Assembly (NCBI GenBank): GCA_949825065.1
Contig: OX463859.1
Location: forward strand, 12,352,452 to 12,416,451
Direction of reading: 5' to 3'
Length of the DNA: 64,000 bases
From: Odontocerum albicorne
Lineage: Eukaryota; Arthropoda; Insecta; Trichoptera; Odontoceridae
The translations under genes were made by a program, and so were the position numbers. Shown piece after piece: positions 1 to 11,078 of this stretch; within the stretch, counting starts at the first letter, position 1; the number at the start of each line of letters is the position of its first letter. Under the pieces are notes generated by a model. That model ran no database searches. It saw only the letters and a program-made list of their open reading frames with translations, and was not told the origin of the DNA.

Positions 1-999
1 TATAATTGATCGTTACATTTGAATGATTTTAATATAGTTCTTTACAAGTTGTAAAAAATCTGCAAATATTATTAATCCACAACTAGATGTATTTTATTTA
101 TGATGCTAATTTTTGTAAATAAAAATTGAATCTTGTGTTTGTTTGTTATTTATATATTTCCACCTTCTTTGAGATATTTACCCGAAATTTAGAACATGGA
201 TTTCTTATGGGCCCTATATGTATTTTTCATTGTATACAGTGCAACCTGGCGAATTAATTACCAGGTCCATAAAAAATTTACACCATTCTATAAAAAAAAA
301 AAGATTTACTAAGAATTATAATGTTTTTTTCAATAAAACAATATTTTGACATTTTTTTCATTTTACTGACTGATACAAAATCCTTAATGTCGAGTGTAAC
401 TCGACATAAGACCCACGGGAATAAAATCAATGTCGAGTCAGACTACAAAGGGTTAAATGAAAATGAAATGGGAACCCTTTTTCAAATAAATTAGGTTCAG
501 GAAATTTAAAATAAATTAGATTCAGTTTTGAATCAAAAGCTAGTTGATTGCAGGAAAATTGTTTAAAGCAATAAATCTAACAGATTTGTTTACACGATAG
601 TGTTAAAACAAATTAAATATTTGATTCTCTGTCCATGCCTTATTGGAGTAATATTTAACGCTCCTTTTCTAGAGTAATATTTCAACTGAGATTTTTGTCT
701 GCTTCAAAGTATGTATTAGAGATGTGGGTGGCATGTGTATCTTTAAAAAGTACCTGAAATGAAAGTACCTGCTATGCAAATTGTTCTTTTATTATTTTTA
801 ATATTAACAAACAAACTCAGGCAATGCCGGGTGCACCAGCTAACCACAGATTCGAAGAAATGTTATTTGTTGGATAATGCTTATATTGATTAGAAATGGT
901 TGAAATACCATGAAATTCTCGCAAAATTTAATGTCATTCATATTAAAATAATGATTTGATTTTCATCCAAAAAATTGTCATGATCTACAATATTTATTA
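1..999. other. AT-rich stretch, no gene seen
   Basis: No coding frame with recognisable content. Around 390-455 a short segment ends in tacaaagggttaa, which resembles a piggyBac-like terminus at a TTAA site, but no partner end is inside the window. Around 650-780 there is weak similarity to the LINE-E remnant near 23960-24080 (a shared agtaatattt...tttgtctgc string). I see nothing else. Confidence 0.4.
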
Positions 1000-1125
1000 G
1001 TACATTCATCACCACCATCATGCCATGTCACTATTGGGATAGGCAGAGAGAAGTGATATCTGCTTCATTATATCTTAGCACGCATCTTTCGTTTCTGCCA
1101 CATCCATCCGTACATCTTGCATAAA
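1000..1125 (-). mobile_element. LINE-B C-terminal fragment, antisense
   Basis: Read on the minus strand, this has the layout of the LINE-B end: a diverged form of the DVEEAK...CRDR coding tail, then the ctctgcctatccc string, then atggcatgatgg. It is heavily mutated and too short to be anything but debris. The plus-strand counterpart at 49540-49660 shares the phrase ataatgaag...gatatc. Confidence 0.6.
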
Positions 1126-1839
1126 CCCCTATTATAAAGACTTTATCCATTTGGCAGTGTCACATTTTTCTAGGTTTTCCCAAACTTCTCATTCCTTCTA
1201 TATTTCTCGAATAGATCTGTAAATCTTTGGATATTGTTGAGAGAAAATTACCTGATAAACGGAGAAACCTCTTTGAAACAGCTATCAACAAAGTGATAAA
1301 GCCAACATATTTGCCAACGTTCATTGAGCGGATATTGCACAATGAGAAATTTTATTAATTTGGTTGTATCACTTTTCAAGGATTCCCAAACTTTTCGTAC
1401 TTTCTATACTACTTGTATGGATTATTTTTTTTAATATTTCATCATCACCTTTTTTTCTATGCGGACGATCATCCCAATGCTCCTTTCTTCATCTTACTGC
1501 ATCTTCTTTAAATAAAAAACACTTTTCAGGTAAGTGACAAAAAATCACTTCAAAAACTCCACTTCTATTTATCTTAGTACTATTTGATAAGATCCTTAGC
1601 TTATCTGAGGGTTTCACTATCGATTCTCCGAGGGTGTTACTATTGATTGTGCCCAAACCGTCGCAAGATGTTGCCATTGTTAATTCAACATACAAGTATA
1701 ACCTTTAAAAGTTTTCTCAGGGAGCAGTTTTTTTTATATGAATCATAAATCCAGCACTGCGGCAGGACTCTCATTGATTTTTTTCTTTCATCTCTAATTT
1801 TTTTTATTAAATTTTTTCCATGATCTCAGAAAATATTCC
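1126..1839. other. No gene seen
   Basis: Two similar stretches (about 1155-1205 and 1363-1405, both with ggttttcccaaact / ggattcccaaact) look like a small decayed duplication. The reading FYADD near 1455 recalls a reverse-transcriptase box, but nothing around it supports a coding remnant. Confidence 0.4.
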
Positions 1840-1989
1840 GAAGTTTCGATACGCCAATTTTAAATATATTGAAGTCAATGAATTATACAAAAGTATTTGA
1901 TTTTTTTCTGATTTTTATATTTTTTGTATGTTTGGTCTTTGGACCTCCTGAGCCTTGGTATGTCTCATGTATGTATTATAATATAATAC
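1840..1989 (+). repeat. 3'-UTR-like segment related to 45830-46140
   Basis: This stretch shares an ordered set of phrases (gaagtttcgat, ttttttgtatgtt, acctcctgagccttg) with 45830-45960, which in turn ends in the same aatgatcgataaa motif as the LINE-A 3' UTR. It is probably the 3' UTR of a related non-LTR element next to which LINE-A inserted. Confidence 0.45.
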
Positions 1990-4915
1990 ATATTATGTAT
2001 CATTTGGAACGGGTTTCATTGTCTCAAAGAGAGTGAAGCACCTTGTTATCGGATTTAATGCTGTGGACCATAGAATATCGCATCTGAGAATAACTGGAAA
2101 GTTCTTTAATTACAGTATAATTAATGCTCATGCTCCTACAGAGGGGAAGAGCGACATTGAGAAGGAGGAATTCTACGGTAAGCTAGCAAAAACATACCAG
2201 GACTGTCCAAAACATGATATTAAGGTGGTAATTGGGGACTTTAATGCTAAGATCGGGAAAGAGTCGGTACATGCCTCAATAACCGGAAAACATAGCCTGC
2301 ATACTGTGACGAGTGATAATGGTTTAAGACTTGTTGATTTTGCAGCCTCTCACAACATGATAATAGGCAGTACATGCTTCCCACGAAAGAATATACACAA
2401 GGGAACGTGGAAAACCCCGGATGGAAGAAATGTCAATCAAATAGATCACCTCTTAATTGACGCCAGGCATAGATCCGACTTAATGGATACACGAACATAT
2501 CGCGGAGCAAATGTAGACTCTGACCATTACTTAGTAATGGCAAGGGTTCGATGTAGGATCTCCAATGCGAAAAAACGGAGGGGTACACGTTCAACCCGGA
2601 TTAATACAGACCATTTAAAAGCACCAGAAACTGCAGAACAATTCAAAACATTGATCGGTTCAAGATTGGACGATGCCGACATGAATATGAACCTGGACCA
2701 GGATGATGTCAATACACACTGGGAGACTGTTAAATCTGTAGTCACCTCCACTGCTAATGAGGTTCTGGGAAATAGGCAGGCACCACTACGAGAAGAATGG
2801 TTTGATGCTGAATGCCAACATGCTACTAATGAAAAAAATGAAGCATATCTCAGGATGCAACAACGGCATCATACACGACAAGCTGTGCTGGAGTATAAAG
2901 ACTTAAGGAGGAAAGAGAAGAAATTGCACAGAAAGAAGAAGCGTGTATACCTGGAAAACCAAATAAAGGAGGCAGAACTGTCGCATTCACAGAATAACAC
3001 CAGACTTTTCTATCGTAAAATCAACAACCAACGGAAAGAGTTCAAGCCTAGAACAACTATGTGTTATGATGGTCGGGGAAATATTTTAAACGACAGGCAA
3101 AAGGTTCTGGATCGATGGGTGGAATACTTCGACGTCCTTTTGAATGGTAACCAACATGGAGCAGCAAACGGGAACCAACAAGTAGAATACGACACCACTG
3201 ATGTTGATGATAATGAGCCATCCCCAACCTTGGCTGAGATTTCAATTGCCATAAAGAATCTCCATAATAACAAAGCACCTGGATGTGATAATCTACCCGC
3301 TGAGGTGTTCAAGCATGGTGGCGAGGCTCTCCACAATCATATTCACAAAATCATCTGTGACATCTGGCGCTACGAAATACTACCAAATGAGTGGAATTGT
3401 GGTATAATATGTCCCCTGCTCAAAAAAGGAGACCCCATGAGTTGCTCCAATTATAGGGGTATCACCCTTTTAAATATAGCATATAAAATACTCTCAAACA
3501 TTCTTTGTAATAGATTGCAGAAATACTCCGAATGCATAATTGGAAAATACCAAACTGGATTTCGTAGGGGAAGGTCAACAATAGATCAAATGTTTTCACT
3601 TAGACATATATTGGAAAAGACTGTAGAGTTCAACATTGATACATACCACCTCTTCATAGACTTTAAGGCTGCCTACGACACGGTCAATAGGACAAAACTC
3701 TATGAAGCTATGGCTGAATTTAATATTCCTGTCAAAATCATTAACCTAGTCAGGCTTACAATGTCCAACGTTGAGTGCCGTGTCAGAGTGCAAGGGGATC
3801 TGTCTGAACCTCTTAAAACATTTAATGGACTTAGACAAGGAGATGCTTTGGCGTGTACGCTGTTTAATATGGCTTTGGAAAAGGCCATTAGGGATAGCGG
3901 CATACAAACAACAGGCCATATATTCAGTGAATCTGTGCAGCTCCTGGCTTATGCAGATGACATTGACATCATAGCGAGGTCGGAACATGAACTTATAAAT
4001 GCCTTCCGAGCACTAGCAGCATCAGCAAAAAACCTAGGCTTAGTAGTCAGTGAGACCAAAACAAAATATATGCCCGTAAATGGACGCCAAAACCCAATAA
4101 GTCTACAAATAGACAACTTTAACTTCCAAACCGTTTCTGAATTTGAGTATCTCGGTACCATGGTGACAAATAAGAACGATGTTTCCACTGAAATAAATCG
4201 AAGATTAATAGCTGCAAACCGATGCTATTTTGGACTGCAGAGGTACATGAAATCACGACATCTCTCTAGAAAAACCAAAACTCTACTTTATAAAACACTC
4301 ATCCGACCTGTGCTCACCTATGGCTCAGAATGTTGGACTCTAAGTAGAGTGGACATGAGGGCTCTGGGGACATTTGAGAGGAAGATTCTGCGCAGAATAT
4401 ATGGCCCCATTTGCAATAACGGAGAATGGCGTATCAGGTATAATCAGGAGCTGTACGGTCTGTATGGAGACCCTACCATAACACAGGAGATTTTAATTGG
4501 GAGACTCAGGTGGGCTGGACACGTGCAGCGAATGAGTGAGGAGGACATTCCGAGAGGGCTCTTGAATGGCACACCGGGGGGTCGAAGAAGGCCAGGAAGG
4601 CCGAAGCTTCGATGGCTGGATGGTGTCAATGGGGATGCGCAGCTCATTGGCATCCAGAACTGGCGAACAGCAGCACAGGACCGCCAGTCATGGAGGCGTG
4701 CTTTAAAGGAGGCCAAGACCCGACCTGGGTTGTAGAGCCACTGTTGATTGATATTATGTATTGCAGGTAGTATGCTTTCTAATATTTTTTATGTATGACT
4801 CATATTAATATTTATTATTTTTAAGTTTGTTTTATATTCATGCACACTCAAAATTTCAATTTGAGTATTATGTTGTAACTATTTTTAATGATCGATAAAG
4901 GATTTTTTTATTTTT
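1990..4915 (+). mobile_element. LINE-A, 5'-truncated APE-type non-LTR retrotransposon
   Basis: The copy starts inside the endonuclease domain; the reading frame is already open just upstream of the first ATG (GTGFIVSKRV precedes it). It runs through reverse transcriptase to the C-terminus and a roughly 180-bp 3' UTR ending in aatgatcgataaagg and a T/A-rich tail. Truncation at the 5' end with an otherwise unbroken frame is what a recent target-primed insertion looks like. It lies downstream of the Osiris gene. Confidence 0.85.
2033..4735 (+). CDS. Endonuclease-reverse transcriptase of LINE-A, partial at N-terminus
   Basis: This 900-residue open frame is the replication protein of an APE-type non-LTR retrotransposon. 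The apurinic-endonuclease part occupies about residues 1-175, with GDFNAK (68-73), NQIDH and SDHYLV motifs; its first strands are missing. Reverse transcriptase follows at roughly 400-700: FIDFKAAYDT with the first catalytic Asp at about 543, GLRQGDALACTLFN, and the YADD box at 640-643. The C-terminal region has LTYGSECW, GHVQRM and GRPKLRWLDGV, common in RTE-like and related insect elements. No stop or frameshift interrupts it, so the copy is young, but without the endonuclease N-terminus it should not mobilise itself. The first ATG is only the first in the truncated frame, not the native start. Clade placement is tentative. Confidence 0.9.
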   Translation: MKHLVIGFNAVDHRISHLRITGKFFNYSIINAHAPTEGKSDIEKEEFYGKLAKTYQDCPKHDIKVVIGDFNAKIGKESVHASITGKHSLHTVTSDNGLRLVDFAASHNMIIGSTCFPRKNIHKGTWKTPDGRNVNQIDHLLIDARHRSDLMDTRTYRGANVDSDHYLVMARVRCRISNAKKRRGTRSTRINTDHLKAPETAEQFKTLIGSRLDDADMNMNLDQDDVNTHWETVKSVVTSTANEVLGNRQAPLREEWFDAECQHATNEKNEAYLRMQQRHHTRQAVLEYKDLRRKEKKLHRKKKRVYLENQIKEAELSHSQNNTRLFYRKINNQRKEFKPRTTMCYDGRGNILNDRQKVLDRWVEYFDVLLNGNQHGAANGNQQVEYDTTDVDDNEPSPTLAEISIAIKNLHNNKAPGCDNLPAEVFKHGGEALHNHIHKIICDIWRYEILPNEWNCGIICPLLKKGDPMSCSNYRGITLLNIAYKILSNILCNRLQKYSECIIGKYQTGFRRGRSTIDQMFSLRHILEKTVEFNIDTYHLFIDFKAAYDTVNRTKLYEAMAEFNIPVKIINLVRLTMSNVECRVRVQGDLSEPLKTFNGLRQGDALACTLFNMALEKAIRDSGIQTTGHIFSESVQLLAYADDIDIIARSEHELINAFRALAASAKNLGLVVSETKTKYMPVNGRQNPISLQIDNFNFQTVSEFEYLGTMVTNKNDVSTEINRRLIAANRCYFGLQRYMKSRHLSRKTKTLLYKTLIRPVLTYGSECWTLSRVDMRALGTFERKILRRIYGPICNNGEWRIRYNQELYGLYGDPTITQEILIGRLRWAGHVQRMSEEDIPRGLLNGTPGGRRRPGRPKLRWLDGVNGDAQLIGIQNWRTAAQDRQSWRRALKEAKTRPGL

Positions 4916-4919
4916 TTTT

Positions 4920-5080
4920 TATCCACTTGGCACAGATTTCTCCTGTTACACAAAGAGGGTCTGCTTCTAGCGTTAGCTTATTCGTTAGGAAGAATATCAG
5001 CCAGGATTCTTCTCATACTGCTAGACGGTACCGAGAATATATCAACAGTGTCATTCAGATCAAATAACACCCTGTACATC
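4920..5080 (+). repeat. Dispersed repeat, copy 1 (partner 28633-28805)
   Basis: A run of about 150 bp, including tgttacacaaagagggtctg and caggattcttctcatact, recurs at 28633-28805. No coding capacity or termini could be defined, so the class is unknown. Confidence 0.6.
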
Positions 5081-5187
5081 TCTAACTAACAGTCATATCT
5101 GATCGAGTTCAATCCTTACTCTATCATGCATTGTTGTACTAGAATCTATATAGATATTAAACAAAATTATAGTACACAGTAATATAA

Positions 5188-5435
5188 CGTGTTTCATTCC
5201 TGATTTTTCTTTCCTTTCCACCCTCCCTTCCTTTTCCATAGATTGATGATATCGCACTTTTATTTTTACTATATACGCTGTTCATAAATTTTGTAAAGGT
5301 GAATAATCATTTGAATATTTTGTGCGACCATCTAATTACCTTTATTTACTTATGTCTGGTATGTTGGAAGAATCGGCCACCTGGCATTAAGTACGCATGA
5401 TTGTTTCATAATAAAGTATTCATATAAATAAATAA
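5188..5435 (+). mobile_element. LINE-C 3' UTR and tail
   Basis: It starts with aacgtgtttcattcctgat and ends with ttggaagaatcggccacctgg plus an AATAAA-rich tail. The same order of phrases follows the coding fragments at 12640-13075 and 18895-19365. The coding part is absent, so this is a strongly 5'-truncated copy. Confidence 0.7.
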
Positions 5436-5439
5436 ACTT

Positions 5440-5845
5440 GGAGATGGAATAAGAATGAAAGGAGCCGAGCACTGAGAAGAGTACAAATAGTGACAATGAA
5501 TGACAGAATACGGAATGATGTGATATGGGATGAATTGAACTTAATGCTGATGTGTTAAGTAAAATTAATAAGAGTACGTTGAGATAGTTTGGGCATGTAT
5601 AACGAATTAATGAAGAAAGACTTACAAAACAAATATATTGTGCAAATGTGAATGGAAAGCGTGGTACAACGAGAGCAAGTAAATGATATTTTGAAAGAAA
5701 GAAATGTAAAAAATCAGAAGAATTGTATAAGAGGATGTATTAATGTTAAAGAGGCGAAGATTGTGTGTCGAGATAGGAAAGTTGGGTGCTCTGTCCTCTG
5801 CTTATTTCGACAGGAAAATTTTATGATGGTATGTGTGTAATACTA
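5440..5845 (+). mobile_element. LINE-B C-terminal fragment
   Basis: The segment decodes, with breaks, into the end of a reverse-transcriptase protein: a RIRNDVIWDE-like stretch, FGHV, QVNDILKERNVKNQKN and EAKIVCRDRKVG near 5750-5790. A 62-codon open frame (5652-5840) is part of it, not a separate gene. Confidence 0.75.
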
Positions 5846-5939
5846 TATATTCTTTGCAAGACATATTTTTATCCCATTTATTCTTCCCTTGTCTCTTTTC
5901 TTTAATGCACATGCTTCAGTTCCGGATATTAAGAAAGTA

Positions 5940-6030
5940 AAACCAGTCTCAAAATAAATTTACAAAAATCGAATCCAGAACGCTTTAGTGCTAAGCAAAC
6001 ATGTTAACATCTGGACCATAGAGCTGGACA
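5940..6030 (-). mobile_element. tRNA-derived SINE head (type 3), decayed
   Basis: On the minus strand it reads tggtccagatgttaacatg...ctggattcgat, an A-box/B-box layout related to the better preserved 45340-45425 copy (tggtctaacggttaacat, then the shared ctaagcaaac phrase). It has no tRNA cloverleaf and is not a tRNA gene. Confidence 0.4.
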
Positions 6031-6377
6031 AATCAGTTGAAATGTGGTTTCTTTAAATAAGCTTAGTATTTTAGGATGATAGAAAATAAAAAAATAAATT
6101 TTTTGTATAATTTAATGAATAAATAAATAAATAATTAAATTTTTACTAGCAATTAATTTTCCTTATTTATACAAAACTAGTAAATAAATATCTATGGTTA
6201 TTGACCAATTTCTGATGATTTAATACATTTCACTATTGGACAATTTCACGTTGACTGCTGAATCGTTTCTTTTAAAATCACAAGTATGCTAAAAAAAGTG
6301 TGCATTTTTGAAATTTAAAAATATTAAAAAGGCATAGTTCACTGTCATATATCCTAATAAATCCTATCATTACCATT

Positions 6378-6655
6378 AGACCATTGTTTCTCAACCTTGT
6401 TAGTCTAGCTACCCCTCAAAAGATTTAAAAAAATTAAACCCTCTGCAAAAACTTAATACTTATATATTTTGATGCATGTACACGTGGCGGCACAAATATT
6501 GTACTTGCACAAAGACGATAAACGTTATCAGTTTTTATCAGATAATGTGTTATTTTTCTTTTGAACACGTAAATTATTTTTATTTTCACGACTTCCTAAT
6601 ATTTTTCCGTAATCTTTAGTGTCAGGACCAGGTTGAGAAACGATACATTAGACTA
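6378..6655. mobile_element. hAT-like MITE
   Basis: The segment is bounded by ccattgtttctcaaccttg and its imperfect inverse, aggttgagaaacgatac. hAT elements commonly end in CAGTGGTTCTCAACC-type termini. Inside there is no coding frame. The target duplication is not convincing. Confidence 0.5.
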
Positions 6656-6989
6656 CTTTGGGTTTATGTATTTTTAAATGATACATCCAAAGAAATTCGG
6701 AATGGAACGACGATAGACATTTTGAACACCCTGCAAAGGTTGTTATGATGGACATTTTTAATAAGCGGTAAAGGTTGTTATAGCTTTGATATATAGATTT
6801 AGAGCGTGATATCAAAACTGGAAAAAATATGGAAGAATATAACTATCTATCATGATGATAATCTATCTAGTGAAATTTCTCTAATATTTATGTACTACAC
6901 GGAGACATGAACTCTGAGAACAAACAAAAGATGTAGAATATATGCAGTTGAAATGTGGTGCTGGAAAAGGAAAGCAAGGTAAACTAAGG

Positions 6990-7290
6990 CCTCCATTCTC
7001 AAGTTGCCTGCAGATTGTCGACCATATGCCTATGATAGAACTTTCTATTCTTTGGACACGTTGCCAGTGACCAAGGAGACAGCATGGAGAGGCTTGTGAT
7101 TACTAAAAGCGTGGATAGACGAGGTACAAGAGGAAGATCCTCAATGTGTTGGACTTATCAAGTGAGGGATACAACTCTTAACTGCAGAGTGCAAGAAAGA
7201 ATAGAAAGAAGTCATCAACAGCTATCATAGGAGCTACAATGTTCTCTAATGAACTACATGCCAGGATGAACGGTGAATAGACGTTTTCAG
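6990..7290 (+). mobile_element. LINE-D C-terminal fragment
   Basis: Broken reading of a non-LTR C-terminus: FGHVA, SMERLVIT, RGTRGRSSMCWT and NCRVQER. It aligns by eye with the better preserved copy at 49990-50320 (ERVVITGSV, RRGRALIRWTDQV). Several frameshifts. Confidence 0.65.
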
Positions 7291-8287
7291 CAGCGAATGT
7301 ATTAATTTTTCATTTATCTGAAAATTGAATAAATGCAACCAATTTATTTTCAATAAACATGTTTGTATGAGATATTATTAACAAAAAAGTGTTTTTTTTT
7401 ATTACAAATCATCACGCCTCTGCTAAATATGTATCATTATCAGAAATTGATCAAAGGACTTATAAATATTTTGAATAAATAATATTCTACTCAAATAACC
7501 TTAATTAGTTTATTAAAAAAAATAATTTCTTCTTTATTATAAAAAATGCATTTCTGTTAATTTTTTTACTATCCTAATTCATTCGTGCTCTAAATTATCA
7601 GTTTTAATCTGCAGTCAAAGTATCATTTGAGATTTGCTCACATATTAATGGAAACACATTTGATGTAATTTTTTGACTAATTGTCGCTGAAGTATAAAAA
7701 AATCAGTGTTGATAAATTTACTTCGCTTAAGTAGCACTTTTACAGCTATTTTGCAATCTAAAGTAACATGCTACTCTAGCAGCTATGTTTTGTAAAAAAA
7801 AGTGAGTACTTTCCAGCTACTTTTATTATAACCGGGACGAAATATTTTGATTCGTGGGGCATCCATTTGAATGAATCCAATTTTTCAGAACAAATCCTTT
7901 TGTTTTTATTAATATGTTTTTGTTTCTCTTTTATTATTTTAATTTTCATCTTAAATGTAACACATTTAAAATACCCAAGAGTAAAATAATATTCGAAGAA
8001 ACAATCCTCCGCGACTGACGGCCACAACTAAAATATTAGTAAGTCATAAAGGCTATATGCCCGAAACGTCGGCAATTATACTAATTTGTGTATTTATTCA
8101 TCCTTAACCCAATTATGTAGTATTTAAAAAAAAATCTATTAGATTTTTATAAAATAATGTATATTTTGAAGATTCTTGAATGTATCCTTATGTTACAACT
8201 AACTTAATGAGACTTTTCAACATGAAAAGGTTCCCCTCCCCTGGTCTACTGACTTAAATCAGGTCCATAATAATTTAGGCTAATAAT
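7291..8287. other. AT-rich spacer downstream of Osiris, no gene seen
   Basis: No supported coding region. An 83-codon minus-strand frame at 7776-8027 is Lys/Phe-rich low-complexity translation of AT-rich DNA. At 8060-8078 the phrase gcccgaaacgtcggc resembles a motif often seen in retroelement termini; nothing around it confirms this. Confidence 0.4.
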
Positions 8288-8293
8288 TTATTT
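8288..8293 (-). promoter_or_regulatory. Poly(A) signal of the Osiris gene
   Basis: AATAAA on the minus strand about 40 nt after the Osiris stop codon; a second AATAAA lies at about 8310. Either could end the transcript. Confidence 0.5.
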
Positions 8294-8331
8294 GAGTGCT
8301 TATCTTTTAAATAAATTCTCTTCAAAATATT

Positions 8332-8777
8332 TCACGTTGCTTGGGAATCGATAGGTACCGGATGGATAACATTCGGTATTGCGAATCCATCATTTTGGGT
8401 CCTAAAATTTTGTTCAAAACTCGGTCGATATGCTCCATACGCTCTGCTGGCAGCCCAGTCTTTGTTATAAACATTGTTCGCTCCATACGCTGAATAGCCT
8501 GCCCCATATCCGCTGGAGTATTCTGAATTGGCTTCTCCACCAGTGTATTGCGTGTGAAGATGGGGAACTTTGCAGATCTTGAGGGTCGCAAGGATGGAAG
8601 GTAGGAAGAGAGCTGCAAGGACCAAGATCTTTTTGATGAAGAGGACTGTCAGTAAAATGGGAACGAGGAGCACTTTGACTTTGATCAGAGATAGTAGAGA
8701 GAGGAACGGCAATAGAATGGCAAGTTTCTTCTTTTTGCCTCTTCCGTGGATACCTTTTCCTTCGGCTTCATCGACTT
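8332..8777 (-). CDS. Osiris-family protein, coding exon 2 (last)
   Basis: Second coding exon of the gene whose first exon is 22266-21789. On the minus strand the acceptor ttatctctcttccag precedes 8777; the exon starts in phase 1, and the split codon with exon 1 gives Glu. It encodes a basic stretch (GRGKKKK), then a long hydrophobic block of about 50 residues (LAILLPFLSLLSLIKVKV, LLVPILLTVLFIKKILVLAA) and a Tyr/Gly/Ala tail with GYGAGYSAYGAN and AYGAYRPS. A hydrophobic block followed by a Tyr-rich tail is the Osiris (DUF1676) arrangement. This exon adds 147 residues and ends at a TGA. Osiris proteins are endosomal/secretory proteins tied to cuticle formation in Drosophila; that role here is inferred. 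Confidence 0.88.
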
Positions 8778-8929
8778 CTGGAAGAGAGATAATATTTTTA
8801 GAATCAGACATAAGCTTCGCCATAAAGCCATCGATTATGGATAATAAAAAATAACACTCGAGAATTCAAGAGTTTATATGAAGAACATCAATTAACCATA
8901 TTAGATTAATAATTATAATAGATTATTTC

Positions 8930-9140
8930 ATTGTATACGATACCTACAACCTGGTGAGCTTATTGCCATGTGACAATCTCTTAAAACCAACTAGAAAGAT
9001 GTTAAAGGGCCCTGATGTGAAAACGAGACTGATACTTTTCTTAAAAAAATGAGTTCCAACGGAAATCGAACCTGCAACCTTCATCCGGGTCCCAAGACTT
9101 TGTTTTTTTTTATCAACTAGGCTACAGAGACCATCGTATC
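8930..9140 (-). mobile_element. tRNA-derived SINE (type 1), complete
   Basis: Read on the minus strand: a tRNA-like head with A box (gtagcctagttgataa) and B box (ggttcgatttcc), a body, and the 3' tail ttttaagagattgtcacatg...caataagctcacc that matches LINE-C 3' ends. It sits in the intergenic/intron 1 side of Osiris exon 2, antisense to nothing recognised. Confidence 0.75.
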
Positions 9141-10040
9141 ATTTCTAGAGCTCTAATGCGCCACTAGACCAATTGAGATGGTTTAAAAAATATATGTAAT
9201 GAATAACGAGTATATTATCCATCAAACCGTTGGCATCAGCGATGTTGTGATATTTGGATAGTTATCATAATTATTACGACCAAATAATGGCTGTTTCATA
9301 CTTTCATTGTGGCTCGCGTGCATAAAGCAACTAGATTTTTAAAAACGTATACGGTTTTCACTTAAGATTTACTTAAAGAACTTTCTGGTAGGTTGGAAAA
9401 GATTGCCATACGACAATAAATCCGCTAAGTGGTACCTTATTCAGCCTAAATGTAATGTAACGTGAAGAAGTTTAAAAAAAGTAAAAGAATAATATTTTAT
9501 TTATTTACATGACAAGTAATTGTATAAATATATAATTAATGAAAAACAGAAGTTGACCTTTTACCAACTGTTGATTATTCAATACCTCTGTCACAAACTC
9601 TTATCAACTTGACAAGTAGTGAGACTCAATCGCATGTATGTATCAAGTAAGTCAAACCTATAGCATACTTCATTATTCCAGACCAAATACCAAAAGTCCA
9701 TCCCACAATTACTAAAAACACACCACGCTCAAGAGTTTACACAAACGTTTGCTACAAATCATCTTTCCTGCAAGCCCAAGTACTCCAAGTCCTGTCCCCA
9801 TAATAACCACGCTCCGATCACTGCCTGAATTTTTCGTACCCTTTTGAATTCGGTACCCCGTTGTAACGCCTTTATTGAATTCGGTACCCCGTTGTAACAT
9901 ATGTCATGGAAGCCAAATAGTCATTTTGCCTTCGAGCAAACAATGTTCTAAGTCTAAGATGATGAAAATTTAATCAATTGCCACGCGTATTATAATTTAT
10001 GATGTATGGTAAAAACATATTATACACTGAAATGCATGTA
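9141..10040. other. No gene; SINE tail scrap and short direct repeat
   Basis: A plus-strand SINE/LINE-C tail scrap lies at about 9388-9440 (ggttggaaaagattgccat). At 9845-9897 a 26-bp unit containing gaattcggtaccccgttg occurs twice in a row. The 62-codon minus-strand frame over it is not convincing. Confidence 0.5.
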
Positions 10041-10261
10041 CAGTACTCGGCGGTATGTAATACACATCGGGCTTAAGAAAGAGACTGTCGCTCATAATCG
10101 GCTAACTTCGATTTTGTAGAGCGTCGTCTTTGTTATTCATACACGTGTTCCGTCGCGAGACTGTTAGCGCATCGTGCGACAGAGACGACGCTCTACAAAT
10201 CCGATTATGACCGACAGTCTCTTTCTTAAGCCCGATGTGTATTACTTACCGCCGGATACTG
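10041..10261. mobile_element. Hairpin MITE, family M, copy 1
   Basis: Long inverted arms of about 95 bp start with cagtactcggcgg and end with its near-inverse ccgccggatactg. Inside each arm are taatacacatcgggcttaag and tagagcgtcgtct. Flanking TA on both sides is compatible with a TA target duplication. Three relatives are at 45587-45817, 47521-47627 and 48175-48443. No coding capacity. Confidence 0.85.
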
Positions 10262-10417
10262 TACAGGCTTTGTTTAGCAATTGGATATCCCAAACGCTTT
10301 CATTTTATATAAGGGGGGCGCAGATTTTATGTCTTTTTGACCCTTAATACGACACTGGGTTAATTAAACCGAATTTGTTACGATATGACAGCTGCCAAGT
10401 GGGAATCCAGCCTTAAA

Positions 10418-11078
10418 GCACAGCAGATTCTCGATTATCGGAGTCGCATTAACTGGGTTACGGATTAACCGGGGCAGTAAAACGTCGAAGAAGAGTCCCA
10501 ATGCGTTGAACTGCCCAAGTGAGAAACGCAATAGAACTACCCTTAACAACTGTTGTTCGAACCGCGAAGTGCATAGATGGGGAAAAAGGAGTTGTCAAAG
10601 ACTATCATGGAAATCACGATTCATGGATGAATGAAAAAAATCATACGACAGGATGGATGAAAAAATTCAAAACTATGTGCGTTTGAATAAATACAAATGA
10701 TAATTTGCATGGATACGAAGCTTTAAATTATGAAGAAATTGTGCAACGTGTGACTTCCATTGAACCTGCTGATGCCACATATCTGGAAGAAGGTATATCA
10801 AACAAGATAAAAGTATACAGCACTGTGCTTCTTTATTCTTTAACTACCGTTTAAAGCCTACAGAGTTATTTGAAGCAACAAGAGTGTTGTAGTACCATTT
10901 GCTGAAAAGTGAACAGAGGAAAAAAATAAATTAATATTTTTTCGGTGTAAGTACAATATGTACTCGTACGATAATTTTTAGTGTTTGTTTTAATTTTTTC
11001 CTGATTTTTGGTCGGATATTATCTGGGTCAATATTTCTCCCTACCGCCCCAGATAATCGATAGGCGACTATAATCTGA
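10418..11078. mobile_element. pogo/Tigger-like remnant with a LINE-D scrap inside
   Basis: Left end cagcagattctcgattatcg and right end cgattatctgggg (on the minus strand) look like degraded pogo-type termini. Between about 10690 and 10920 the frame HGYEALNYEEIVQRVTS reads like the acidic C-terminal part of Tigger transposases. A LINE-D C-terminal scrap (cccttaacaactg...tcaaagactatcatgg, about 10540-10660) sits inside; it matches 50150-50260. Confidence 0.5.

Noticed and set aside
1440..1470. FYADD reading as a reverse-transcriptase fragment
   Set aside because: Five residues only; flanking translation shows no other reverse-transcriptase motif.
8058..8080. gcccgaaacgtcggc as a ribozyme or Penelope-type terminus
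   Set aside because: Short motif only; no CTGANGA partner or other copy in the window.
8570..8854. 94-codon plus-strand frame over Osiris exon 2
   Set aside because: Shadow of the Osiris coding strand; content follows from its codons.
9845..9897. Duplicate gaattcggtacc string as cloning linker or vector contamination
   Set aside because: It lies within ordinary AT-rich flanks on both sides and no vector backbone is visible; two common restriction sites side by side can arise by chance.
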